Below, one piece after another: positions 22,640-33,887 of a stretch of DNA of 64,000 nucleotides. Position 1 is the first letter of the stretch. Each line of letters begins with the position of its first letter. Made by a program: the position numbers and the translations under genes. Location of the stretch: the NCBI GenBank assembly GCA_027943335.1, contig BSBK01005146.1, forward strand, positions 1,182,001-1,246,000, in the 5' to 3' direction. The DNA is from Chamaecyparis obtusa (lineage: Eukaryota; Streptophyta; Pinopsida; Cupressales; Cupressaceae). Under the pieces are notes generated by a model, which saw only the letters and a list, made by a program, of their open reading frames with translations, was not told where the DNA came from and searched no databases.

Positions 22640-23950
22640 GTGTTGTTCTTCTTTATTTCTCTATTTCCTCCTTCATTGCATTAACCCATTCTTCATTCCC
22701 TAATGCAACTTTCACGGTTTTAGGTTCAAATTCACAAATTAAACATGTACCTTGTCTTGTTTTGCTTCTAGTTTGCATTCCAGCATGTTTGTCTCTAATG
22801 ATTTATGTCTTAGGATGATGTCTTCTGACAAAACTAGCCAAGACTTGATTTCTCCTTTCTTGTTCATCCTGTTCAGGGTCATTTCCTTGCTCGGTAACTC
22901 CATCCTTTTCCTCGGTTTGTGTTGTCTGTTGTCTTGCATTGTTTCCCTACTGACTAGTTGTCCCAACTTGCAGTGTTGGTAGATACTCTGGAGGTTCAAT
23001 GTAAGTGAATCTACCATATTCTTCTAGTTCCTTTATACTTTCCTCTATGTACTTGTCATCAAACTCATCAACATGAACATTATTACTTTCAACTATCTTA
23101 TTTGTAGCCTTATTCAAACATTTGTATGCTTTACTTGTAGTGGGAAATCCCAAAAATATTCCTTCATCTCCTTTAGAATCAAATTTTCCATTTCTCTCAT
23201 CTTTCAAAATAAAGCATTTACTCCCAAAAATTTTGAAATAACTTACAGTAGGTTTGTGTCCAAACCATAGTTCATAAGGTGTTCGGTTAGAGTCCTTCTT
23301 TAGTTGTACTTGGTTAAGAACATACACAGCTGTGCTGATAGCTTCCCTCCAATATGTCTGAGCAACATTCTTCTATAACATCAGTGTCCTAGCACAATCA
23401 ATTATAGACCTATTCCTCCTTTCAGTAATGCCATTTTGCTGAGGTGTCCTCAGTGCAGATACCTATCTTTTGATTCCATGATCATTACAAAAATTAGTAA
23501 ATTCATCAGAGATAAATTCACCTCCTCTATCAGATCTTAAGCATTTTATTTCCTTTCTAGTTTCTTTTTCTACCTTAGCTTTATACCACTTAAACATTTT
23601 GAAAGCTTCAAATTTCTCTTTTAGGAACATAACAGTCATCAATCTAGTATAGTCATCAATAAAAAGAATAAAATATTTATCACCAGAACAGCTCTGAGTT
23701 CTCATAGGACCACATAGATCGGTATGAACCAACTCAAGTATCTTCTTTGTTGAATAGTCTTTGCTTTTAAAACTAGACTTAGTCATCTTACCTTCCTGAC
23801 ATTCATGGCACATGGCATGATCAGGTTCTATCAAGTTAGGCAATCCTCTAACTCTTTTCTTTCTACTAATCTTGATCATGTTGTCAAAATTCACATGGCA
23901 TAACCTTTTGTGCCACAACTAGGCATCTTCATCCTTTATTAATAAACAAG
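22640..23950 (-). pseudogene. Copia-E integrase with GAG-pre-integrase zinc domain
   Basis: WHKRLCHVNFDNM...CHECQEGK is the HHCC zinc domain (about 23918-23800). The core has LVHTDLCGPM (Asp 1), CLRSDRGGEFISDEF (Asp 2) and TPQQNGITERRNR (Glu), the last after a stop near 23462. The C-terminal part is in 22947-23327 (PYELWFGHKPTVSYFKIFG, KGDEGIFLGFPTTSKAYK). The full D-D-E triad is visible. Single stops and a frameshift between 22947 and 22572 inactivate it. Confidence 0.9.
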
Positions 23951-24440
23951 AAGATTGATCCATATCAAGATAGAATAGATTACCTCTAGATTGTGTACTA
24001 GTTCTGACAAGTCTTCCTCCATCATCGTAGATCTTCACCTTATTGCTCTCAAAAGCCAGTCAGTGGCCTGAATTGTTCAACTAAGCCACACTTAACAAAT
24101 TATAATTCAGTCCATCTACCCAGTATGCATTTTCATATTGTAGTATGTCATTGATCATCAGTGAGCCTTTACCTATTACCATACAAGGTGCATCATTTCC
24201 CATTCTCACAGATCCTCCATTATATTCAACAAGATGATCAAACTTCTCTACATCTCTGGTCATATGATGTGTACATCCACTATCTATGATCCATGTATCA
24301 TTTTTGCTTACTTTAGAGATCAGTGTTGTCTCTTCATGTTTCTCTTCCTCTTCTGAGTCATCTTTCATAGCAACAAAGACAACTTCTATGTCTTCATCAA
24401 AATCAGATTCAGCTTCAATATCTTCAGTTATGTAACATAC
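23951..24440 (-). pseudogene. Copia-E protease
   Basis: The piece 24081-24368 has an acidic lead-in, then DTWIIDSGCTHHMTRD with an intact D-S-G motif at about 24279-24284. GKGSLMINDILQYENAYWV and YNLLSV follow, as in copia proteases. It frees the mature proteins from the polyprotein. A stop follows at 24078-24080. Confidence 0.88.
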
Positions 24441-24554
24441 CTTTTTTCCTTTTTCATCTCGGTTGTCTCTATTGTTGTGTTAGTAGCCTCTCTTGACTCT
24501 TCTCCCATAGCTTCCTTCATATTGGTCTTTGGATCTATCATCATCTTTCTTCTA

Positions 24555-25380
24555 AGGACATCTAGCAATGATTTGACTGACTTCTTTACAATTAAAGCAT
24601 GCTAAAGGTAGCTTACCTCTATACCTTCCTTTTCATTTGGGAAATCTTCTAGCCATAAGTGCTTCAAGCTCATCAAGTTCATCATCGGTATTGTCATCAC
24701 TATCACAATTTTTACTATTACTGCCAGACTTTCCAATCTTCAAAGAAGACATGAAAGTGGATTCAACAAAAGGAACAACACTGTTATCAAAGTTGTTTAA
24801 TTCAAAGGTCGTAAGTTTACCAATCAGAGTGTCAAGAGTAAGGTTGGATGTAGCTCTTGTTTCATGAATTGCAGAGATCCTAATTGCATAAACTGGTAGG
24901 AAAGTGTTGAGAATCTTTCTTATCACAATTTCATAATCAATTACTCCATCAGATGCTCTAATAGCATGTACCACCTCTTTGAGTCTATTTGAATATTGGA
25001 CAATGTTCTCACCTTCTTTCATTCTCATATCATCAAATCTACCTCTCAGACTTTTAGCTCAGGCTCTTTTGACATTCAAATCTCCATTGTATATTTGTGT
25101 TAACTTATCCCACATTCCTTTGGCAGTTGTGCATGTCTTGATATCTTCAAATTCAGCATCAGTACAGGCAACAGCAAGTTCCATCATAGTAACATTGTGT
25201 TCATGTTTGTCCTTCAGGTTGATCAACAGTTAAGGGACCATTGGGCGGTAGTATGTAGCCATTCTCCATCAAATCTAGTGCAGAGTTCCCAATTCCAGAT
25301 ATGTGCAGCTTCATTCTACTTTTCCATACTATGAAGTTCTCTTTGTTCATTTTTAGTACTTCCCTCTTATACATCTTGAT
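24555..25380 (-). pseudogene. Copia-E Gag
   Basis: Starts near 25375 (YKREVLKMNKENFIVWKSRM), continues through a frame shift near 25230 (CTDAEFEDIKTCTTAKGMW, TQIYNGDLNVK) to the open piece 24633-25028 (MRMKEGENIVQYSNRLKEV...LDELEALMARRFPK). A zinc knuckle follows at about 24604-24560: CFNCKEVSQIIARC, in which the usual His is replaced by Gln. Confidence 0.85.
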
Positions 25381-25424
25381 ACCTTTATGCTTAAGTCCTT
25401 AAAACTTTGTTTCAAGCAACCAAA

Positions 25425-25437
25425 GCTCTGATACCAA
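25425..25437 (-). other. Copia-E primer binding site
   Basis: Minus strand TGGTATCAGAGC begins two bases inside the 5' LTR end (…TAACA at TGGTATC). It matches the initiator methionine tRNA 3' end. Confidence 0.88.
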
Positions 25438-25438
25438 T

Positions 25439-26903
25439 TGTTAGAATAACTGAGGGGGGGGTGAATCAATTATCTAGTGTCCCAAAACAAAATGTATAAT
25501 TCAAAACTATTTCTTCAATTTCTGCTCGTCGGTAAACACTAAATACTTTCACTATCTGTACTTTTACTGATTACCAGTCTAATACTATAACAGATTACCG
25601 ATCAAATCTAACATGTAACATGTAAATAATGATAACAAACAAATATCACAATCAACACATAACACAAGAGATTTAACATGGAAACCCTGTAAAGGGAAAA
25701 ACCACCTGGGACCGGCAATCCAAAAATTTTCACTCTTCTGAAGTGAGGTCGGTTAAGACCCAACCCTGTTAAAGGTTACAAACACACTATCAGGTGTGAC
25801 CTTGTTAGAGGATTTTAGACTAGAAGTTATTGTCCAACCAACATTCACTATGGGGTTGACAGGATAACAATGTTCATTCTATGAATGATACATCATAAGA
25901 CTTTCAGAGTCCACTCCTTTAAGAGATTTTGACTATATACAATGGTTAAATATGTAACAGTAAATGACCTACCTTAATACAACTTCAATTGCAGATTACA
26001 GATCAATATTTAGTCCATACAAATCCTTCTGATCAATATTTCACTTTAGATTTAATACTGTATCAACTTATTATCCATCAGTAATTGCTCTTTGTAGCTC
26101 GGTAATTGTTTTGCAGCTTGGTTCTTACTAACCAGTATGATCAGAATGCATGAAAACCTTGTTCACACAATATTCCTATAGTTTCTACTCCTTCCGACAT
26201 TATCATAAAGAAATTATGTTCTCTTATATAGATGAGTAAATCATTTTCTTCTCCACCTCCATATTTTTCCACTTAACCACATTCATAGATTTTTTCGCTT
26301 CAAACTTTCTCAGTACTTGTGTCAATAACACGTTTCAATCTTCTCCGTTAGATCTTTCCTAAATTTTGTCAGTCATCGATCTGTGCAACAAACATTATCT
26401 GTTACCTCGATGTTATACACTTGCCAGCTCATCAATCTTATTGGCTAAACTAATCATTTAATTCATTTTGTTCCACTCAGTTAACAAAGAAATGCATTGG
26501 TGAACATTGCTTAGTTAATACTGTGATTGGTGTATACTAGAAATGCTTCATTTACTGACAACACTACTTTGTGTCTTTCAACTCTATAATTTATTATAGA
26601 TGAATGCAACATAATAAAGTCAATATCATCAAGTCATAGACTCATCAACAAGTTACTCAATGTGTTCCTTATTCTCATCTATCATATACATCTTTCCTCA
26701 TGTAGATTTCTCTGTTCTTCATCTCTTTCACCTTTCTTCAGATGTCTCGGTATAGTAACTTAAGAGATAAGTGTTGTCAAACTAGTTGACATCAATGACA
26801 ACATAATACTTATTTAATCATATTACATATCTAATCAGCAACTCCTTAGTGATCTTTAATCATAGATTCTTCAATCAAATTCCAAATTAGTTGTAGTCCA
26901 ACA
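25439..26903 (-). repeat. Copia-E 5' LTR
   Basis: Partner of 19174-20661. Minus strand TATA box TATATAA at about 26224-26230. The inner end in element sense reads GATTCACCCCCCCC then CTCAGTTATTCTAACA, an ending shared with Copia-A and Copia-F. Confidence 0.92.
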
Positions 26904-27380
26904 ATATGTCCCATTAGTAAGAAAATGGTATGAGGATGGGAAAGGTGAAATGTGGATTTCTCAACTTCTTCTACTAGGAATTCATATCCGATGCTTTGAT
27001 TTGGTATTTGGAGAAGTGATGCCAATGTAGCCATTGTATCTGCTACTTTATTCTTATCCCTCGGTACTTTCTCAAATGTGACTAGAGTGAAGTATTTCTT
27101 GAGATTCTCAATCATGTTCTTGTATGGTATCAAATTTGATATTCATCATTGATTTGATTAATCACTAGTTGGGAATCCCCACAAATTTGTAGCTCCATTA
27201 CCTTCCATTCTAATGCCAATTTTATGTCGATGACCAATGCTTCATACTCATATATGTTATTTGTGCATGGGAATAGAAATTTGTATGATTTTGGAATTTT
27301 GGACCCTTCAGGAGTAATCAATAGTATCCCTGATCCTGAACCATGCTATGTATAGGAACCATCAAAGTACATTTCCATGT
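26904..27380 (-). pseudogene. Gypsy-B second (archaeal-type) RNase H
   Basis: Minus strand YFDGSYT, TAG stop, HGSGSGILLITPEGSKIP, then NIYEYEALVIDIKLALEW, ICGDSQLVINQINDEYQ and MIPYKNMIENLKKYF, followed by VTFEKVPRDKNKVADTMA. DGS, E and GDSQL are the acidic active-site blocks of a second RNase H. A tandem extra RNase H is a hallmark of the Tat lineage. Stops and two frameshifts break it, and Copia-E cuts in at its far end. Confidence 0.8.
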
Positions 27381-27940
27381 CTTTGCTTCAATATTAATGA
27401 TTTTAGAATCTGGAAATTCTACTTGGATTAGATGTTCATCTTGTAAAGGTGATTGTTCTAGTTGATCAGCTATTACTTCACCCTTGATAGATTTTTGGTC
27501 CACATACTCTCTATCAAACTCACTTAAGAGCATGACCCATTTGGCCAATCTTCTATTTAGTGTTGTTTTGCAAAGAAGGTATTTCAAATGATCAATCTTT
27601 GCAATGAGTCTAATTTTATGGGATAATGTATAACGGCATATTTTTTGGGAAGAAAAAGCTATGGCCAAACATTCTCTTTCAATGAAAGTATAATTCAACT
27701 CATACTTCACCAATGTTATTCTTATGTAGTATATGGCCTTTTCTTTTCTAGCTTCATCCTCTTGAGCCAAGAGTGCCCCTAATGCATGTTCTGTCACTGA
27801 GATGTATAAAATTAAGGGCTTTCCTTTGATTAGAGGAATAAAATTTGGATGATTCATTAGGTACTTCTTCAATAAGGTGAATTCTTCTTCATGTTTCTCA
27901 TCCCATTTGAAACCTATGTCTTTGTGAAGGAGTTGAGTGA
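27381..27940 (-). pseudogene. Gypsy-B first RNase H
   Basis: The long piece 27318-27956 reads QLLHKDIGFKWDEKHEEEF, GKPLILYISVTEHALGALLA, KAIYYIRITLVKYELNYTFI, KIDHLKYLLCKTTLNRRLAK. It is the direct continuation of the reverse transcriptase at 50476-51580; Gypsy-D (27941-50470) sits between. The first catalytic Asp position reads YISVTE, so the expected acidic residue is not evident, as in Gypsy-C. Confidence 0.85.
27936..27940 (+). repeat. Gypsy-D target duplication, left copy (AGTGA)
   Basis: AGTGA before the left LTR pairs with AGTAA at 50471-50475, with one mismatch. Confidence 0.65.
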
Positions 27941-29592
27941 TGGTGCAAGAGCACACCTAGGCTACCTCCATGGTTAAGAAGTTTTGGCTTGTACTTGACT
28001 CTAGCTAAGTCAAGAATAGTAGATTAGTTTGTTTTAAGACCTTAGAAGGTCATTTTCTATGTAGGCTAAGTGAGTTAGTCATTAGGACTAAGGTCACACA
28101 AATAGCCAATGTTAGTAGTCTTTCAATTCTTAGTGCTTTAGTTTCAGATGGAGTCTTTAATGTGTCTTAAGCACATTATGATGTTGTAAAGATGCCATAA
28201 GTTCATTAATGATCTTGGATCCTCAAAATATTAGAGGTTATTAGCCCTAAGAAATAGGATGATGGCATAAGTGAAAGATGCCAAATGTTGCAAAGAAGTT
28301 GTCATGACAACATTTGCAATTATTGCAAATGTTGCATGCAACTCAGTTATCCTTGGATCCCCTTGAGAATAGGAGGTGGGTGATTGGAAAATAAGCCCTA
28401 AAAACATGGAGATGGCATCTACTATTATCCAAGACTTGAATCTTGAGGTTACACAAGCATTGTAATAGTTTTTGAGCATTAAATAGAGCTCTGCAACAGT
28501 GTTACAATGAATATATTGAGTTTTTGTGTTGATAGTGCATTGAAATTGATTGAAAGTATAAATCTAGTGGTTTTTTAGTGTTCTATAGACTATTCTAAGA
28601 CTTTTTCATTTGTTAAGCAAGGTGTTTAGAGTAGATATACTATGTCGATTAAGTTGATTTTGTTTTAGAGCTTCCACTGGTTATGTTCTGACCAGTCTAA
28701 GCATTCATGGCTCCCCCATGAAATCTAACCATGGGAAACACCTAAGGGTAGATGGAAATTATAGGGGAGTCATTAGTGTACATATTTTTAGGATTAGAAT
28801 TTTTCAAAGTTTGGAGATCTATTTTTACCATTAGGCCCTAGGCAAGCAGACAGAGCTTGGTTAGAGGTCTAGGTTGTGAAGAAGTGAAGATTTATTGCAA
28901 GGTAGAAAGGTACAGTATGGATCCAGTACTTTTTTGAGAAGGTGTTCATCATATCTAAAAATCCTATGAAGATTAGGTTCATACCAATCATTTACATCAA
29001 GTTTTGAGCAAGATTTCTAATAGGATACAGTCAGTCCTAGAAAGTAGGTCAATTAGCCCTATTTGCCCTAGTTTATAGGAAGGTGGTGTATGAAGGCTAC
29101 CAGGGCCTAAAAATTATAGAATATTTATTAAGAGCCAAAAGGGTATCCAAATCCCCAATTGGTTTTGCAAGTTGTTTGAATAATTTTAACAAGGACAAAA
29201 GCCTCTGCAAAAGGCTACAAGGATTAGGCCTATTTTAAGGTCTCTAAATGATGAACTATTGAAGCCGGTAAGGATATGATTCAAGATCCTTCTAAAATGG
29301 ATCAAATGGACCAAGTTATGAATTTTTTCACAAGGATGAAGACCCCTGCAATAAAGATTATAGTTTGTGAAGAATTGGCATTTAGAGCTTTCTAAGTGAG
29401 TGTGAAGAATTGTACTAAATCTAGGGTGTTAGTATTTCAAGGTTAAGCACAAAGGATAAAAACTCTTAGAGAAGAGTTAGGATTGATCTTAGTTAATCAC
29501 CTAAACCAAGACCTAGAGGAGACTAGGTTCCTAGAAAAGACAAGCTAGGTCTCTTAATAGCAGTGCAAGCAAGCCTTGGAACACTCACATCA
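27941..29592 (+). repeat. Gypsy-D 5' LTR
   Basis: TGGTGCAAGAGCACACC ... AACACTCACATCA. It aligns over its length with 48812-50470. Short minus strand ORFs inside (28231-28479; also 49015-49327 in the partner) are repeated because the LTR is repeated and show no domain. Confidence 0.9.
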
Positions 29593-29595
29593 TAT

Positions 29596-29607
29596 TGGTA
29601 TTAGAGC
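29596..29607 (+). other. Gypsy-D primer binding site
   Basis: TGGTATTAGAGC, three bases after the 5' LTR. It matches the initiator methionine tRNA site with one change. Confidence 0.85.
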
Positions 29608-29694
29608 TTGAATTGATCAGGCTTGTGGTGGAAGTTGTAGCCTACTGAATCAGTGGGAGAAAATAAACCAATTGGATTAGTAGAAGACAAAACC

Positions 29695-30336
29695 ATGGTG
29701 ACTAACACTGAGTTAGCCAAGAAGGTTGAGGAACAAGAAGAAGATAACAAGTTGCTAAGGGAAAGACTAGCTCAAATGGAGTAGCTCTTGGGTGAAGTCC
29801 AAGACAAAGCTAATAAGGTCAAGGATAAAATTGACCAAAAGGAAGAAGCTGAGGCAAGGGAGAAGGAATTAGGGTGGAGGAGGAAGCACCAACTCTTGAC
29901 CTTGTTCTTCCTAAAGAGCCATTCTTAAAAGCATTGAAAGCTTTGAGTGGCAAAGCTTTGGAAGGTGTGTCACTATTTAGTAGACAAATGGATCCAGATT
30001 CAGTTGTGGATTGGATTGATAGCATTGAGAACCATTTTGAATGTGATGGTATCTCTGAGGCACAAAAATTTGTGGTGGCCAAGTCTAGACTAAGAGGTTC
30101 AGCTCTTACGTGGTGGAAATTTGTGCAAACTAAGAGGGAAATGGATGGAAAAGGTCCTATAGTGACATGGAAAGGCATGGTATCCAAAGTGAAGTAGACC
30201 TAATTTCCTGATGACTATCAAGTTTAGCTTCATAGGAGGAGACACAATCTAAGAAAAAAAATTTAGATGTCCAAGCATACACCGAGGAGTTTCAAAAGCT
30301 ATGTTTTAGATCTAAGGTAGCTGAAGAGGAAAGCAT
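29695..30336 (+). pseudogene. Gypsy-D Gag, 5' part
   Basis: The likely start ATG at 29695 opens a coiled coil (ELAKKVEEQEEDNKLLRERL). A stop and a frameshift precede the piece 29874-30197, which has the Gag core (KALSGKALEGVSLFSRQM, DSVVDWIDSIENHFECDGIS, SALTWWKFVQTKRE). Similarity runs on past stops near 30195-30230 to AYTEEFQKLCFRSKVAEEE, then Gypsy-C interrupts. The next codons are found at 44824. Confidence 0.82.
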
Positions 30337-30341
30337 TAAGC
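30337..30341 (+). repeat. Gypsy-C target duplication, left copy (TAAGC)
   Basis: TAAGC, repeated exactly at 44824-44828. Confidence 0.9.
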
Positions 30342-31544
30342 TGTGTGTGTGAATTTTGTACCTGTCTGTAGACACAACACTTCAATAAAACATTAGAGGT
30401 TAGCTAAAATTGAAATTGTGCAATGAAATGAAAACTAAACTAACTAGGCGATTTACTGCCTTCTAGTAGATGTGAGTATGTATTCTCAGATTGGACCGAG
30501 ATCAGTGATCTTGATGACACCTAAATGAAGGATTTGAATGCAAAATCTAGATATGAATTGGATGCAAATTAATCTATTTTTTTGAGTTTTCTATGCAATA
30601 ATATGAAAAATCTGATATGAAATCTAATCTATATGAAAAACTGATATGCAATACAATTAATCTAACAATGATATTCTAAAATATGAATGATCTCACAAAG
30701 TTGTTGATTCGCAAAGAGGCTTCAATTCTTCAGATACCAATTCACCAGCATGAGTTTGCAAATTCTGAGATATGAGATTGAAGAGCTGAGCCTTGATTTT
30801 ATAGAAATCTAGGACTTTGGAGATGCATGAAAAAAAGCCATAAATCGCTCAGATAAACTCAGGTTGATTTTTGAGTTATCAAAGAATAAAAGATAATTAA
30901 TTCACAAAATCATGCAAAAACAACTTTTTCACTCAAATCAGAGTTGAGTTTATTTTTAAAACAACTTGAATTGATTTTTTGATTTCAAGTTTAACTTCTT
31001 TTTGAATGTGCATAATAATTATGAATTAAATAAATAAATAAAGTGATTTATCCTCAACTTAACTGATTTTAAAAATAAAACAATTGATTTATGGGTTAAT
31101 CAATTATTAAATCAAACTTTTATTCTAAAATAATATCATTAAATATGACAACTTGCTTTAATTAATTAAATAAGAATTTAATCAATTAATGATAGGAATT
31201 TTGATTTATTGTCAAATTTAAATAATAATAATTAGTAATAAATATAATTAAATTCAATTAAATAATTAAGTGGCAGTATTAAATCTAATTAATTAAATAT
31301 TCAGAATATTCAATTAATCAAACTTTAGGATAAATAGGATTTATCACCAAATAACTATTAAATTAAAGATAATTAGGATTATTAGGAATATTACTAGGAA
31401 TATTCCCTCATGCAAAATTTGAGATGATCAATTAGGATTCGATGATGTTCAGATGTGCCTTAGGTTAGGACTTCGATGTAGATTTTGTTCAATGTGTCAA
31501 TATAGGAGGTTAATGAACTTGTAGCCCATTTTTGGGGTATTACA
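30342..31544 (-). repeat. Gypsy-C 3' LTR
   Basis: TGTGTGTGAATTTTG ... TTTTTGGGGTATTACA. Nearly identical in layout to 43613-44823, with one base missing at the first TGTT and scattered substitutions. Confidence 0.93.
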
Positions 31545-31560
31545 TTTTGCCCCTCTTTGA
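31545..31560 (-). other. Gypsy-C polypurine tract
   Basis: Minus strand tcaaagaggggcaaaa directly before the 3' LTR; shares AAAGAGGGGCA with Gypsy-B. Confidence 0.85.
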
Positions 31561-33600
31561 ATTGTTGTGCGAAGCACAGTGGTTCAAAGACAGTCTATGT
31601 ATGATGTTTGAAACTGATGTTTGAAATTGAAATTGATATGAAGGTATTAGGTCCTGAATGACCAAAGATAATGTTAACTATAACAGCAATAAATTGATGA
31701 TTGTGAAGAAGTGTCAAAACACCTGATTCTGAACCTTATGATTGCGAAGAAGTGAGTGACCGATTCCAGACCTGATTATCGATAAGAATCACATTGGTAT
31801 CACATCTTAACCCTTCAGTTATGAAGAACCAAGGAAATAACACTAATGAACCGATGGTTGTGAAAAGATGATATAGTTTACAAGATTAAGAGAATACCAG
31901 ATTGATATGGATCTCGATGAATCTGATATGCCCCAAAAAATGATTGCTTTGCCCCAAGAAATGAGGTCTTTTTGATGAATCAACAATTAGACGTGGTTGT
32001 TGTCTTGATTACTGAGGAAAGATATGATTTCAAATTTAGATTACAGACTTTGAATGATGTGCAATACCATGTCTCCTTCAGGATAAAAATTGAAATCTGA
32101 CAAGAAAAGTCAGCATTGATAGTTTAGAAGCATGTTAATTGATTTGAGAAGTGGTTAAACATGTTTAAGAATGCATTCTGCATCATTTGGAGGTCTTGGA
32201 GACCAATTTTGACTAGGTTAAACCATGAGTTGACCATGGTTAACCAAGTTGAAATTTTGATAGTTTGATGTAAGATAATTAGTTAAGTTGAATTCTAGAT
32301 TTCTGTGATGATTGAAGGTTGATTATGCAAGTAGTGAATAATATAAATGATCTCAGATTTTGATTTTAATCTTGAAAAAGGATTCTACTTGTTGTTTCAT
32401 TGGAGGAACCTTCATGTGAGATTCAGCTCTTGTTAGATTTGAAGATGTGATTGAAGAATCGTTTAAGCATTGAAGTTTATCCAACCATTGTGAGATCATG
32501 CAAAGTGCAAAATGCAAAGAAACATGCAGAATGATATGCAACCTAAGACCTAGGACCTAGTCACTGATCATGTGTCGATCGTTTTCATCATTTAATTTTT
32601 TGTAGGTAACTAGATAAATCAATACAATGCCCACTAGTTATGAAACTATAGACATATGAATATCGATTTGTATGCGCAGGAATCAATACAACACCCACTG
32701 GTTAGGAAACCATGGATATATGAATATTGATTTTATTTTTTGGAATGTCGGATTAGATATAAGCACCAAGATGACCTGAATATCATGTCCATTTTGATAT
32801 AGCAATTTGTATAAGCATCAAAATATAAATGTCATGATGACTAGAATACACCTTGTGTTACAAACACATCAAGCAGTCAAGAGATTATTCTAAATCCAAT
32901 GTGAATTACCTGTAGCGACCCTTTATCATTCACATCCTTAGGTAAGATTGCATTTCATAGTAGGAGAAAGAACTCACTCAAAAACATAATAGTTAGATCA
33001 AACTTCCTCAAAGATTCTAGGTATCAATGGTCGAGGTACGCATGGCCATCCAATTCGAGATAGAGGCTCTTACAATCAGACACCATGTCAATCCAGAATT
33101 TCCAAAGTTGTTAGATTGTCACATACAAGTAGAAGACAAAGAAAAGATTATGCCCCCAGTCATCACTCTCTAAATCCTATAAAGGAGATCATCGAAGAGC
33201 TTGAAAGGACATAATACGCAAAAATCTCAATGTGAATCAGTAAGCATACAAGGAGATAAAAGCATGTAAAAAGCATAGATTGTTTTCAGTTTGTGTTTGA
33301 TGTTTGATTGCATTGTTGTAGATGCAAAATCCTTTCTGGAGACAAGACTAACTAACTGACTCAAATGAAGCTTCAAAGGACTCTAACTGGATATGATACG
33401 TCAAAGATACATTGGAGGCCATAGGATATGACATTGATTGCCCCCAAGTTTGAACATTGATAGGATATAGATGCTTGAGCTGATTGGTGTATAGACTGAC
33501 TTGTTGAAAATAGGAATGCAAAAACAAATCGGGAGATATGTACAAACTAAAGCAAGACTAAAAGCTAGGAAAGACCAAGATTGCACTGATAGATGGAGCA
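31561..33600 (-). other. Gypsy-C 3' untranslated region
   Basis: About 2 kb, AT-rich, with no domain in any frame. ORFs at 32353-32541 and 33348-33601 have no recognisable features. The first bases after the polypurine tract (cgaagca..ggttcaaaga) resemble those of Gypsy-B. Confidence 0.6.
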
Positions 33601-33604
33601 TTTT

Positions 33605-33822
33605 TCAACAAGTGGTGCCTGTTTGCCAAGTTTTCACCATCTTGGTAGAGATTCTATTTTTTCTACCAGGGTGCCTATTTCCAGGTTTTCACCAAGGCAA
33701 TTTTTTTCTTTTTCTCATTTTTTTGCATTTTTCATTTTTTCAATTTTTTTGTACTTTTGATATTTTTATTTTTTTTGTGAATCATCAAGGCACCTATTGC
33801 TAGGTTTTCACCAAGATGTTCA
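33605..33822 (-). repeat. Repeated motif behind integrase (Gypsy-C copy)
   Basis: Three copies, at about 33613, 33667 and 33786, of ...GCCTATT..CAGGTTTTCACCAAGG in T-rich sequence. It is the same motif and position as 17575-17720 in Gypsy-B. Confidence 0.6.
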
Positions 33823-33887
33823 TTTTTTCAGGACTTTTTCAAATTTTTAAGATTTTTTCAAGACATTCTACCATAGACCGAATGCCT

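Larger units (their letters stand above)
19174..26903 (-). mobile_element. Copia-E: nearly complete Ty1/copia element inserted in Gypsy-B
   Basis: Minus strand, 7.7 kb, with LTRs at 19174-20661 and 25439-26903, Met-tRNA primer site, Gag, protease, integrase, reverse transcriptase and RNase H, in the copia order with integrase before reverse transcriptase. It splits Gypsy-B between the second RNase H and integrase. No matching 5 bp target duplication is visible (gagtc versus atatg). Gag-to-integrase stays in one frame and reverse transcriptase-RNase H in another, so one net frameshift plus several stops disable it. The RNase H end (CDNTSAINISKNPMMHSKIKH-type) suggests a SIRE-like or related copia lineage. 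Confidence 0.9.

Noticed and set aside
28231..28479. Minus strand ORF with a hydrophobic stretch, repeated at 49015-49327
   Set aside because: Lies in both Gypsy-D LTRs; its repetition reflects the LTR, and it has no known domain.
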